Shown here: positions 1-12,700 of the stretch, piece after piece
Layout of the letters: every line of letters begins with the position of its first letter
Position numbering within the stretch: the stretch's first letter is position 1
Origin: Siphonodentalium dalli
Lineage: Eukaryota > Mollusca > Scaphopoda > Gadilida > Siphonodentaliidae
Direction: 5' to 3'
NCBI GenBank assembly: GCA_032622095.1
Contig: CP136063.1
Coordinates: forward strand, 179,281,956-179,345,955
Length of the DNA stretch: 64,000 nucleotides
Program-made: the position numbers and the translations under genes
The notes under the pieces: generated by a model
Told to the model about the DNA's origin: nothing
Databases searched by the model: none
What the model saw: the letters and a program-made list of their open reading frames with translations, nothing else

Positions 1-102
1 ATGTAAATTCTAGTCATAGTAGGCTAGTAGCCTAATATTTGGTCCAGCCTTCCGTAATGTGTATACATGTATTACATAACTCATCAACATAATAATAGTA
101 AA

Positions 103-247
103 TACAGTAATGCCCTGAGTAATCGACTTCTAACTACAGTGAGAGCTTTCCGATGAATGGCAACAAGCCATATTTCCGACTAAATCCTGAAAAATTACCC
201 ATAATTCTGCTGTGGTTAAGGAGTTGATTATTTAGGGAATTACTATA
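103..247. mobile_element. Partial TACAGTAATGC fold-back MITE
   Basis: It starts TACAGTAATGCCC and ends in a decayed GAATTACTATA. It carries the arm containing GAATGGCAACAAGCCATATT that recurs at 26186, 38979, 61702, 63515 and 63952. The first half of the hairpin is largely deleted. The TA at each tip fits the TA target preference of Tc1/mariner-type elements; that class is inferred from the ends only. Confidence 0.75.
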
Positions 248-801
248 TGTGCTTTGTATGATACAAAATAAATACAGTATTTAAATGCTTAGGGCATTAC
301 TGTACATGTATATAGCTGTTTGAAAACAAACATTGCTGCTCGTCCGTACCCGTTCGTCCGTAATTTAGGGCTAAAACTAGAGATTATTGTACCACCGATA
401 CGAGGAAATCAACCACCGATACGGGGAAATCTAGTGTTTGCAAGAAATTTAACATAAATATACTCACTGCTCCGATTTATTTTATCTTTCTCTTTCAGCC
501 TCGTATTACAGTACTATGCGAAAACGCGTATAAGTAATTTGACCGGCCCGTTCGTCCAAAGTTTTGTCGATCAAAGTAGTTTGCGATTCGCAAAGGTTTG
601 CGATTTATAGGTTTGTGATTTATCGTAAAGTAGTTTTGATTTATCTGGCTATTATAGATCGATGAAAGAGGAAGCTCAAAAACATTGTATTATCAACTTA
701 TCCGATGAAATAAACTGCGAACATGTTGTTTTTGACTTTTTGTTGAGTTACTGACGTGTTTTTTTTTCTTCATCTGGATTGTAGTTCAAATTGAATTATA
801 C

Positions 802-858
802 TCAATGGAGGAGGAATAACTCTAAATCTTAAAGTTAGAGTTATTCCCCTTCCATTGA
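802..858. repeat. Short perfect-stem hairpin
   Basis: TCAATGGAGGAGGAATAACT and its near-exact complement are separated by about 9 bases, giving a ~24-bp stem. It is probably the relic of a small fold-back element. No second copy was seen in the window. Confidence 0.6.
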
Positions 859-2265
859 AAATGCATTTTTAGTTTGAATTCTGATGCATTCTGGGAGCCA
901 AATTTATATGATTTAAGCTGTTTTCTATTTCTCAATGGGCATCTTCTGAGGCACAGACGTTTCAAATGGTGATGCGTTATAGTATTTTAATCATATTTTA
1001 TGTCATAGATTGTTACTAAACCCGTATATCAAGGCACCATAGAAAAAATAATCAGTGACTCGAAAATTAAGTGGGGCTTTAAGATGTTTGATTTGAATGT
1101 TGATTTTACCTGTTTAAGATGTTTTATTTGAATGTTTACTTATAATATTATTATTGAGGTCCGGGTAATATTAGTATTTAAGGTCTGATCCCATCTGGCG
1201 TCGCCGCAACGACATGTATAGCGGCTACATTAATGTGTATATGTCGCTCATTAATTGTGGATCCCATTATCATCACTAATCAACAGCGTCCTCGTTGTTC
1301 TCATAACAACATGACAGAGCAGCTAATTAATTAATTAAGCCCGTTAATGTTTTGAACGAATTGAATGAAGAATGCCTAACAGGGACGTATCTATGAGGTG
1401 GTAATTGTAACATTTTCAACTGCAACCCCTTGGACCAGACCGAAAGGTTCAAGTCAGAGAGGTTTCATGTGTACCCCACCCAATAATGTATTGGTTGGAC
1501 GTGTTCGACTGTACCTGAAACATTTCAAATGATGGGAATATTAATCTAACACTTCCTATATATTGTTTGAAAAATATTGACCAAAAGTAGGAAAATATTG
1601 GACTTTCGGTCTCAAAATTATAGAATATTCCACTACTGTCATATATATATTTGTTTGTTGGAATGAAATGGCATTAACGTAGTTGTAAAATTTCCAACCA
1701 CTGGTATATTATGCTAAGTTGAAAAAGCTTAAATACATGGCTGTTGCTATTGGGGGTGGGGCTATGCCAGCATTCCAATTTAGCCAAACTTTTCAATATT
1801 CTGGTAGTTTGTTTTTGCAGCAACCAATATTCTGTGTGTGTTTTAAAACTGTATATAATCCCACATTCGGTTAAATATTTGGATTCAAGTTCCAAGATCC
1901 AAGATGGACCCATAAAACGGAGATCATGTAGCTAGCCCCTAATTGAAGTACATGTTGGAAAATTATAACCATTGCAAATAGAATCTACCACACTTGTAAT
2001 ATTCGGTATGGTTCAGGGAGTTCTGCATATGGAAATGCGTGTGGGTTGATCGGTCTCTATTATAGTTGCCATCGAAACCTGATGTTATCCCGACACATGA
2101 CCCCCCACCCGGGCACCCCCTCCAAAAAGTTTTCCATGTGAATAAGCAACATATCTTTAAAGTTTCATGCTTTAGTCACTAAAGTCACGATTAAACCCCT
2201 AAGGGACTCCACTACTAGATGTACAAAACAATCCCTTCGGTCAAATTAATACATTTCTAATGCTG

Positions 2266-2445
2266 GTCACGAGTTCATATTCACGCGTGGCCACGACTTC
2301 ATTCTCGTGGCCACGGGTTCATATGCTCGTGGCCACGACTTCATTCTCGTGGCCACGACTTCATATTCTCGTGGCCACTTCATATTCTCGTGGCCACGAC
2401 TTCATATTCTCGTGGCCACGAGTTTATTCTCGTAGCCACGACTTC
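2266..2445. repeat. Minisatellite with CGTGGCCACG core
   Basis: About nine tandem copies of a 19-22-bp unit of the form CTCGTGGCCACGACTTCATA. Each unit contains the 10-bp palindrome CGTGGCCACG. Units differ by small indels and by GACTTC/GGTTC/GAGTT variants, as in a slippage array. It lies 1.2 kb upstream of the TATA box. Confidence 0.9.
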
Positions 2446-2747
2446 GGATGTCACCTCCGGGGCTCCATAGTTGTCTTCCCTTAAGGGCAACAACAAAATC
2501 GGATGCGTCATATAATGACCATTAATTTTATGTATAAAAATCCTTTGTTGGAGGGAGGGGGTGCAGCCAACTTCTAAACTAGAGGCTTTCTAGAATTGGC
2601 CCACGGACTCATGGTTTCCCCAAAGCAGAGGCTATATACGATCACCAGGCGTCAGGGTGACTTCCTGGAAAGCCATGCAGGGTGCGCACGAAAAACATCC
2701 TTGGTAGCTGTGAAAAATCATTACATTTTGTTGAGTTTAGTTTTATT

Positions 2748-2890
2748 TATTGATATCTATAATTCGAATTATTGATATTATAAAATGTTGGGAAATTAGT
2801 GATATCACAAAATGATTTTAAGATATCACAAAATGGAATCAGTGATATCATAAATTTATTTTGTGAAATCACAAAATGGAATATATGACC
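2748..2890. repeat. GATATC-rich cluster, short
   Basis: Contains four GATATC palindromes in the context GTGATATCACAAAATG/AGATATCACAAAATG. It is clearly related to the large array at 23915-24960 in intron 1, so the same repeat type lies on both sides of exon 1. Confidence 0.8.
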
Positions 2891-3020
2891 ACTAATAACC
2901 ACTGTCAACTCTAGTATATATATTTTTTTCAATATCAATATGTTGTTCAACGCATTTTTGTATCGAGCGTATGTCGGTCGGCTCGTCATATATTTGCTAG
3001 GCCGCCAAATATTCCAGGTA

Positions 3021-3115
3021 GTGAAAAATAAAATATTTCAAAAATCGATATCTGATAACTCTGACAGCTCGAATAAAATATTTTTACCCCTGAAGCCAAA
3101 GAAGTGGTAATTTAG
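3021..3115. repeat. Degenerate fragment of TTAA-flanked element
   Basis: Shares AAAATATTTCAAAAATCGAT, the 'taactctga' block and 'tttttacccctgaagccaaagaa' with the second halves of the elements at 28610-29114 and 34105-34583. Neither terminal repeat is preserved. It is an old truncated copy. Confidence 0.6.
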
Positions 3116-3627
3116 TAGTCTTGATTGACAGCCGTCTTGTTCCAATAGTATAGTTGGAGTTGGAGTTGTTCCTAGTATAGTTGGAGTCAGGTCCGTCCTG
3201 CCTAGTAATTTAGGAGCAGTAATTCGGATTTATGCATCACGTTTAAATTCCAATGGTCGTCTCTTATGGTAAATTCGAGTATCATTTCATATAGAAAGCT
3301 GAACATTAACTTATATGGGAAATGTTGACTAATTTGGTGTCAAATCGGACCGTGGACAGGTGTGGTTCTGTATGTGAGCGAGGGGGTGGTTCTTACAACT
3401 CCATGTGCTATTTTTTCTTTTTGCGACAGTGTGCCATGCCGGTACTAAACTACGTTGGATCGTTATTTCGTTTTAAATATTGCACAACAGGCGTGCATAT
3501 TGGCGTTATCAAAGGTATACGTGACATTGATAAAGTATATATCGCAGTTTAAACAGAATCATCAGCACTGGCCAACATCGGCGTAGAAAAGTTAGACTTT
3601 GACTCCTAACCGCTTTTTGTGCAACGG

Positions 3628-3656
3628 TATAAATACCCCACAACAGCCGGTCACTA
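3628..3656 (+). promoter_or_regulatory. Core promoter: TATA box plus initiator-like motif
   Basis: TATAAATA occupies 3628-3635. An initiator-like TCACTA lies at 3651-3656; its A (3653) is about 25 bp downstream of the TATA start, which is the usual spacing. This predicts a 5' UTR of roughly 43 nt before the ATG at 3696. The assignment rests on motif and spacing alone. A strong TATA fits a highly expressed tissue-restricted gene. Confidence 0.6.
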
Positions 3657-3695
3657 GCAGTTGAAGACGCGACGATAATATATACGATAAACAAT

Positions 3696-3747
3696 ATGGA
3701 TACCACTATAGTGGTGTGCCTGCTACTTGTAGTGGGTTCTCTGGCAG
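3696..3747 (+). CDS. Exon 1: start codon and signal peptide
   Basis: Encodes MDTTIVVCLLLVVGSLA plus one base. It has a short acidic start, a hydrophobic core and small residues at the likely cleavage point (SLA-G), typical of a secretory signal. The ATG is the first in the predicted 5' UTR of about 43 nt. The donor is G|GTAAGT. Phase 1 joins exactly to exon 2, 21.3 kb away. Confidence 0.8.
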
Positions 3748-6700
3748 GTAAGTCACGTGACTATATTTTAGCAGCCTTAGTAAAAAAAATGTCGAAACCC
3801 AATTTTCACATAAATTTAAATAATGTATGCTTTATATTCTATCGCGTAATAGTTAGTGATTATAGCTATATCCTAGGTGTGTGAAGTTGGTTTGACATTG
3901 GACGTTGGACGTTGGACGTTCAACAAAAACGATATAAAATCCGGATATTTCCAGATGAAAATTAGTGTGAAGTTGGTTTGACATTGGACGTTGGACGTTC
4001 AACAAAAACGATATAAAATCCGCATATTTGCAGATGAAAATTACTGTGAAGTTGGTTTGACATTGGACGTTCAACAACAACGATCTTAAAACCGCTTATT
4101 TGCAGCTGAATCGAATCGCACATATATAGGCACAGGTAGAACCGCTTTGTTTCGGTCCAAGCGGTATTGCGTGGGAATAATCTATGCTCCATAGGATTTC
4201 CCTACTGAAATTTCAAGGTTATTGATCCACTGGTTTTGCCTCTACCCTCTGCACTCACGGCGAACTTTAGACAGAATTTTCTAAGTCGAACGTCCATTTG
4301 TTTACCTTTCGAAAGACATTCAAACAGACATTCAAATATATGTTTCTGGCCCAATTATAGGGCCCGTTTCGGGTGCCATGGGCGTACCCGGATGTGTAAC
4401 GAATGAAAATCATCGGCATATCATAATGCTTGCAGTTTGTGAGATAATGGGGGTGATCAAATATTTGGGAATATCGCTGTGAAGTTGGACGGACGTTGGA
4501 CGTTCGTGGACATTCGCGACACGGTCTGTTTTCAATGAAATACCATAGACTCGCATTTGTTGATATTACTAACAGCTGCCTTGTGCCCACACAACTCTTA
4601 TTTAAAAAAATCACCCTCCTTGCAAACATATTTCCATGCAAATAATCAAATTGTTGAATGTCCACGAACGTCCAACGTCCGTCTAACTTCACAGCACAAT
4701 TTCCAAAAAAAAAAAAAAACGCAGTTTCCAGTTTGCACAAGGAGACTTCTCTAGACCTAATTCGCGCTCTCCAGTTCACAAATTTTAAACTTTTATTTTT
4801 TTACATAATTTTCCGAATGTTCCTTTCCCCTTTGAAAAACATTCAAACTGAAATTCAAATGTGTACACAGGTAGAACCGCTCTGTTTCGGTCCAAGCGGT
4901 ATTGCGTGGGAATAATCTATGCTCCATAGGATTTCCCTACTGAAATTTCAAGGTTATTCATCCACTGGTTTTGCCTCTACCCTCTGCACTCACGGCGAAC
5001 TTTAGACAGAATTTTCTAAGTCGAACGTCCATTTGTTTACCTTTCGAAAGACATTCAAACAGACATTCAAATATATGTTTCTGGCCCAATTATAGGGCCC
5101 GTTTCGGGTGCCATGGGCGTACCCGGATGTGTAACGAATGAAAATCATCGGCATATCATAATGCTTGCAGTTTGTGAGATAATGGGGGTGATCAAATATT
5201 TGGGAATATCGCTGTGAAGTTGGACGGACGTTGGACGTTCGTGGACATTCGCGACACGGTCTGTTTTCAATGAAATACCATAGACTCGCATTTGTTGATA
5301 TTACTAACAGCTGCCTTGTGCCCACACAACTCTTATTTAAAAAAATCACCCTCCTTGCAAACATATTTCCATGCAAATAATCAAATTGTTGAATGTCCAC
5401 GAACGTCCAACGTCCGTCTAACTTCACAGCACAATTTCCAAAAAAAAAAAAAAACGCAGTTTCCAGTTTGCACCAGGAGACTTCTCTTGACCTAATTCGC
5501 GCTCTCAAACAGACAAATTTAAAAAAAAAAATTAAGACAATTTTCCGAATGTTTTTTACTTTGAAAAACATTGGACGTTGGACGTTCAACACTGTGGATC
5601 TAAAATGGGGTTACCGGCAGGTGACTCGAATCGCACATATATAGGCACAGGTAGAACCGCTTTGTTTCGGTCCAAGCGGTATTGCGTGGGAATAAGCTAT
5701 GCTCCATAGGATTTCCCTACTGAAATTTCAAGGTTATTGATCCACTGGTTTTGCCTCTACCCTCTGCACTCACGGCGAACTTTAGACAGAATTTTCTAAG
5801 TCGAACGTCCATTTGTTTACCTTTCGAAAGACATTCAAACAGACATTCAAATATATGTTTCTGGCCCAATTATAGGGCCCGTTTCGGGTGCCATGGGCGT
5901 ACCCGGATGTGTAACGAATGAAAATCATCGGCATATCATAATGCTTGCAGTTTGTGAGATAATGGGGGTGATCAAATATTTGGGAATATCGCTGTGAAGT
6001 TGGACGGACGTTGGACGTTCGTGGACATTCGCGACACGGTCTGTTTTCAATGAAATACCATAGACTCGCATTTGTTGATATGACTAACAGCTGCCTTGTG
6101 CCCACACAACTCTTATTTAAAAAAATCACCCTCCTTGCAAACATATTTCCATGCAAATAATCAAATTGTTGAATGTCCACGAACGTCCAACGTCCGTCTA
6201 ACTTCACAGCACAATTTCCACAACAAAAAAAAAACGCAGTTTCCAGTTTGCACAAGGAGACTTCTCTAGACCTAATTCGCGCTCTCCAGTTCACAAATTT
6301 TAAACTTTTATTTTTTTACATAATTTTCCGAATGTTCCTTTCCCCTTTGAAAAACATTCAAACTGAAATTCAAATGTGTACACAGGTAGAACCGCTTTGT
6401 TTCGGTCCAAGCGGTATTGCGTGGGAATAATCTATGCTCCATAGGATTTCCCTACTGAAATTTCAAGGTTATTGATCCACTGGTTTTGCCTCTACCCTCT
6501 GCACTCACGGCGAACTTTAGACAGAATTTTCTAAGTCGAACGTCCATTTGTTTACCTTTCGAAAGACATTCAAACAGACATTCAAATATATGTTTCTGGC
6601 CCAATTATAGGGCCCGTTTCGGGTGCCATGGGCGTACCCGGATGTGTAACGAATGAAAATCATCGGCATATCATAATGCTTGCAGTTTGTGAGATAATGG

Positions 6701-9700
6701 GGGTGATCAAATATTTGGGAATATCGCTGTGAAGTTGGACGGACGTTGGACGTTCGTGGACATTCGCGACACGGTCTGTTTTCAATGAAATACCATAGAC
6801 TCGCATTTGTTGATATGACTAACAGCTGCCTTGTGCCCACACAACTCTTATTTAAAAAAATCACCCTCCTTGCAAACATATTTCCATGCAAATAATCAAA
6901 TTGTTGAATGTCCACGAACGTCCAACGTCCGTCTAACTTCACAGCACAATTTCCAACAAAAAAAAAAAACGCAGTTTCCAGTTTGCACAAGGAGACTTCT
7001 CTAGACCTAATTCGCGCTCTCCAGTTCACAAATTTTAAACTTTTATTGTTTTAAATAATTTTCCGAATGTTCCTTTCCCCTTTGAAAAACATTCAAACTG
7101 AAATTCAAATGTGTACACATGTAGAACCGCTTTGTTTCGGTCCAAGCGGTATTGCGTGGGAATAATCTATGTTCCATAGGATTTCCCTACTGAAATTTCA
7201 AGGTTATTGATCCACTGGTTTTGCCTCTACCCTCTGCACTCACGGCGAACTTTAGACAGAATTTTCTAAGTCGAACGTCCATTTGTTTACCTTTCGAAAG
7301 ACATTCAAACAGACATTCAAATATATGTTTCTGGCCCAATTATAGGGCCCGTTTCGGGTGCCATGGGCGTACCCGGATGTGTAACGAATGAAAATCATCG
7401 GCATATCATAATGCTTGCAGTTTGTGAGATAATGGGGGTGATCAAATATTTGGGAATATCGCTGTGAAGTTGGGGTAGGGTTCTCTATTCCGAAGGTTCA
7501 CTATTCCGAAGGTTCACTAATCCGAAGGTTCACTAATCCGAAGGTCCACTAATCCGAAGGTTCACTATTCCGAAGGTTCGCTATTCCGAAGGTTTTCTAT
7601 TATGGGAGTATTTAGCCAGAAATGAATCAAAATTTGCGCCCCCGTACATTTATACACCCCAATCTAATATCTAATTTGTCCCAGATGTCGGTTATTAATA
7701 GCAATTAAGAAGACAGTATCAGTTTATCATTTTAATATTATAGAAAGTTGAAAACACAATGACTGAAATAAACTGCGAGTTAGAGATGCATTCTACCCGA
7801 ACTGGCAATCTGTACTTGAAAGAATCATCACCATTAAAATCAATACAAAGTCAGAATTGCAGTTAGGTCCATTTAGCGGTATTCTGCTATACAGTATTGA
7901 TTGACCATAAGAGCCCCACTGTTATAGTCCGCCTTTAGCATTTGGGACATTATATTAATCAAAATAACTCCTATGTAAATCATTTATAAATCAGATGATT
8001 TATTGAAGTTATGTCTACGTAAAATAACACTTCCTAAAACGACATATATGTCGTTTTAGTCCTCAGCCGATAGACGACATATATGTCGTTCTACTCGCCA
8101 AAGGGTTAAATCTCAAGGAAACCCACGAAAACAAAAATCACATTTATTTTTTTAATGTTTTAAGTTATTTTCTTCATAAAAAGAGTCTTCGTACTAAAGA
8201 ACCCTCTCAATACTTTAGAATATAGAATTAACTTTTAAAATAACAAAAACCTTCGGAATAGAGAACCTTCGGAATAGTGGACCTTCGGAATAGTGAACCT
8301 TCGGATTAGTGAACCTTCGGATTAGTGAACCTTCGGAATAGCGAACCTTCGGAATAGAGACATGTTCCCGTGAAGTTGGACGGACGTTGGACGTTCGTGG
8401 ACATTCGCGACAGGTCTGTTTTCAATGAAATACCATAGACTCGCATTTGTTGATATGACTAACAGCTGCCTTGTGCCCACACAACTCTTATTTAAAAAAA
8501 TCACCCTCCTTGCAAACATATTTCCATGCAAATAATCAAATTGTTGAATGTCCACGAACGTCCAACGTCCGTCTAACTTCACAGCACAATTTCCAAAAAA
8601 AAAAAAAAACGCAGTTTCCAGTTTGCACAAGGAGATAGTCCAGGAGATATTGGTCAACCTCTGCACCCCCCCCCAGGACTTATCTTCACCCCACTAATTT
8701 TCTTCCTTAAGGTCTCCTCTAATTTTTTTCACTTGTTAACAAGAAAAAAAAGTGGCCGCAGAGACTCCAGACAAGATGGCGTCCATCATGGCGGCCATTT
8801 TTTTTAAATGCACCAGGTTTCTTTGATCGCCGTTATAGTAAAGATGATGTCACATGCCGTCTTGCTTTCCGCTCGATTCGTTATGCTAATATACAACCCT
8901 TACAAATTAGCCAAAAATCCGACACCAGAATCCAATATGGCGGCCAAGATGGCCGCCGAAATGTGAAAATATGCTATGTTTCTGTCACGTTACCACCTTT
9001 CGTTTGTCTCTGTGGGAAAATGTTAGAATGTTTGCGTCATGTTATACATTTATCATATCGAGGAGTCATTGGCGAATATATGGGGACCATAATATGCATT
9101 CATTGTGGGATATTTTTGTCCGATATCACGTTTTCCCAAATGCCGGTATCATAGGTCAAAGCCGAATCTCCGTTAATAACGCGATGTTATGTTTCGAATC
9201 AATGAATGTTATTGCTATTATAACAACACCCATGCATATATATTTGCAGGAGATACTCGAGCTAGGATTCCTCTTATACCTGAGTTGAGGAATATTTACC
9301 CAAATCCAAGATGGCGGCCAAAAATGGCCACCAGAAATAAAAAATCGCTGAAAATCGCTGATTTTAAAATCAGTGAGCATTATTGTCATGACAACTCCAC
9401 ACCTGCTTACTATTGTAAGTTGGAAACACTTAGGCGAAGAACTTTCCTTGTACCATATACAAATAAAAGTCCCCCAAATCCAAAATGGCGCCCACAATAG
9501 CGGACAGATTTTGAAAAATCACCGAAATTCCCTCATATTCACATCATTGGGCATTATTGTCGAGACAACTCCATCCATGCGTACAGTTGAGTTGGAAATA
9601 CTGAGTTGAAGTAGTTACCTTACATCTCATGCAAGAAATGGTTTTCCAAATCGAAAATGGCGACCGAAATTTGAAAACACGCCTACATTCCTTTACTTTC

Positions 9701-12700
9701 TTAGGATGGGCGTTATTGTTTCGCGATTTCTACCCACCATTACATGTTGATATGTATGAATTATTCATTAGGGTTTGGCAAGTGATACTCACAGTCAATA
9801 TGGCGGCCAAACTGGCGGGCAGAAATTGAAAAGAAGCCGATATTATCACATACTAATTTCAAATATTAATTTGTATAAACGAAACGGTACATAATATAAG
9901 CCATCTATTAGTTCCAATGTAAGTCGTAGTCTTTTGGAAGGATGAAAACCCACAATCGCGATGTGGCATTTCAAAATCCATTCTCCACTAAGGGCTCATA
10001 CTGGCCGTAACCGTATATTGGTGCGCCGAATAATCATATTATGACTTCCAAGAATCAAAACAACAGTACCTGAGCTTATTCTGAATTGCCACATTCAGCA
10101 TTATCTAGACTCGTTTCCGTCTCTTCGTCAGATTAATCTATCTCACCCACAACAACAGTTCACTACTCTTCTTCGTAGAAGGGTGCCACTAATGGTTACA
10201 CTGGTGTAAATATTTCCCATAGGCTTCAATGTTAACGTTTGTTGATCTGCATCAGAGGTCAAATGGAAACTGTTCAAACTGCCTTCGGATTATGTGAGCT
10301 TGACATCTGTGGAAACTTTCCCAATAAAAAAATCAACACCGTCTAGCAGGGAATCCACTTCAAATTTTCGTTTTTTCATGACTAGGGTCAGTTCCGCACT
10401 AAAAAAATATTGTCATTTTTTCAATCACACTTAAAATTTCTAAACAGCCACAACAGACTTCACCTTTAATGAATGGGCCTCTTGGCAAATGAAGTTTGTG
10501 GGAGAATGATTCCTTGAATTTTTGTCAACAGTTTACATTTAATTCATGCAACCAATCACAGCCCAGAGTGTTTTAACTGTGAAACTCTATACTCCTCCCG
10601 CAACCACAGGGGGGAGCTGCCTATAGTATTTACACCAGTGTAACCTAATCGGAATGTTTCAAACAATACATATGCCGGTGCCCAGCTCACGTGTTTGTTT
10701 CGAAAGCTTGGAATTCTTAGCGAGCTTCATTCGTGGTATAGCTTATGGTATAATACAGATGCTACATATGGGGTATATGCGTCATCTTGTGCGATACACT
10801 ATAAAGGAATTCGGTCGATGCGTATACTAGCTTTCAGAAGGATCTATCTGCGTATTGTCAGCTTTGGTGACCTAATGGGGATAACAACGTGTACACCTGG
10901 TGATTTTCCCAAACAGCCACTTCTCAATAAATGGTTTATCAATTCACATACCCATCTAATGCACTCACGTACCCGGACAACTTCTGTATATGGCTTCGAA
11001 TGTTGAAAGCCCGACATTTGGCGGATACATTCCTGCTAAAGCGTAGAAGACCATAATGCATAATATACCCAAACTCCTTGAACATGATCATAAGAACAAG
11101 CTTGTTGGCGTCCAGCAATCGTCTCACCGAACAGTTCCAAGCAGATGATAACAATACACACGGTGCTAGTTTGTAGGTATGTGTCACGATAGTGGAAATG
11201 AAAATGGACCATGACTGCACCGCCCCTTATTTTGTTATCTTTTAGATTCAGACAGGATCTGATGTGTGGCTTTGCTTTCCTTATATGCTAAGATTGTATG
11301 TTCCCATCCGTTTGGAAGCCGTTCTTAAACAACTGGACCAGGAGTATGCCATTGGCTACTGCTGTATAAGCCCCACCAAGACTGGGGTGTAGTATTAAGG
11401 GGGAGACGCACGTTTTGCATAAATCACAGTAAATCCAGCCAGAAATGGCAAGTGATTTTCAACAAAGAATTTCTCTGGATCTATCTGGTGAAAAATCTTG
11501 GAATTTTACATATGATAATTTTCATTATATATAGAATCAGAGCAATTATAAAGAGACAATAACAATAATGGATTTTAATACATTTGAGAGGTTGAAAATA
11601 TTTGTTTCGTTTCTGTCCCTTTAGGTACCGAGAACTGCCATAAAAAATTTTAATTTCAAACAACATGTCAACCATCAAATAGCTTATTGTCTTGACTCCA
11701 TGAGAGGAGGCTTCATTTGTATCATAATGTTGAGTTATCTTTTTAATTGCATATTATAGCATCATACCCCATGTATTATAATGAAGAATAAAGCAGTCAC
11801 AAATATGCCAGCCCAATGAAAACAAATGTTCAAATGTGGTGCTGTCCACTCAAGCAGGGAGCAATCAACAGAAATTAGGCCACAGTGTTAAGAGATATGG
11901 TGGTCAGATTTAACTTGGTTATGAACCCATGACCCAGAACTCAACTGAGCCCAATTTTTCAATGACCAACAAGCATGGCATGAAAATTCTCAATAATAAA
12001 AAATTATTTATGGTAGTTGTCTTTCTGAATGAAAATAATCATTAAATTTCATGAATCAAGAATAATTAAGTCTCCTCTCATGATCTTCAGATATGATATC
12101 ATGTATATATGAAATGCACTTTCAAAAAAGATCTGTTTTACAATAGTTCTCGGTACCTGAACACAGTAAAATTTTAAAGATTTTTCATGCCATAAAAGTA
12201 AAGTAAATGAGATTATAATAACCAAATGTCCAATGGTTCTTATGTATGATACCACAATAATCTCTTGTACAAAATTTCACAAAGATATTCCTGATAGATT
12301 TAGAGAAAATACATTTTGAAATACCAGGACATTTTGGCCAAACGTGCGTCTGACCCTTAAAGGCGATACATTTGATAGTTGGTTGATATGTCATACTCAC
12401 GCTGGGTGGTATGGTTCAAGAAAGTACAAATGCCATCAACAAAAGGGTGAAATATTCAATGCGAAGAACATCCAGAGGAATGTTACGTTGGTGAGCTCTT
12501 GCATTCAGTTCAACAAACGTTGGTACACCAAGTGATTTCTTGGTAACATCACCATTGCGACCATTTTCCTACATGAGACATTAACTACTATATTCTAAAG
12601 TTATATATATAAAGCTATATGATCATAAAGGTCGCGTTCCCCCAACGTCCACTGCCATCGAGACTGTAAATTGTTCTTTAAATACATAGTGAAATAAATG

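Larger units (their letters stand above)
1..3627. other. Upstream non-coding region
   Basis: No open frame here has the composition or family resemblance of a gene; the longest are about 80 codons. The stretch holds a partial fold-back element at 103-247, a hairpin at 802-858, a 9-copy minisatellite at 2266-2445, a GATATC cluster at 2748-2890 and a degenerate copy of an intronic repeat near 3021-3115. The rest looks like unremarkable AT-rich intergenic DNA. Distal regulatory elements of the downstream gene could lie here but none can be read. Confidence 0.6.

Noticed and set aside
3322-3552. Open frame upstream of the TATA box as an upstream exon
   Set aside because: No homology to the family, no secretory signal, and the downstream TATA/initiator/ATG arrangement with signal peptide gives a complete 5' end.
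4267-4779. A 170-codon frame repeated in each array unit (also 5002-5592, 5782-6294, 6517-7029, 17562-18035, 19082-19576 and others)
   Set aside because: It is open because the units are nearly identical copies, and it includes a poly-T run read as phenylalanines. Overlapping frames are also open on the other strand. No domain or codon bias resembling the real gene.
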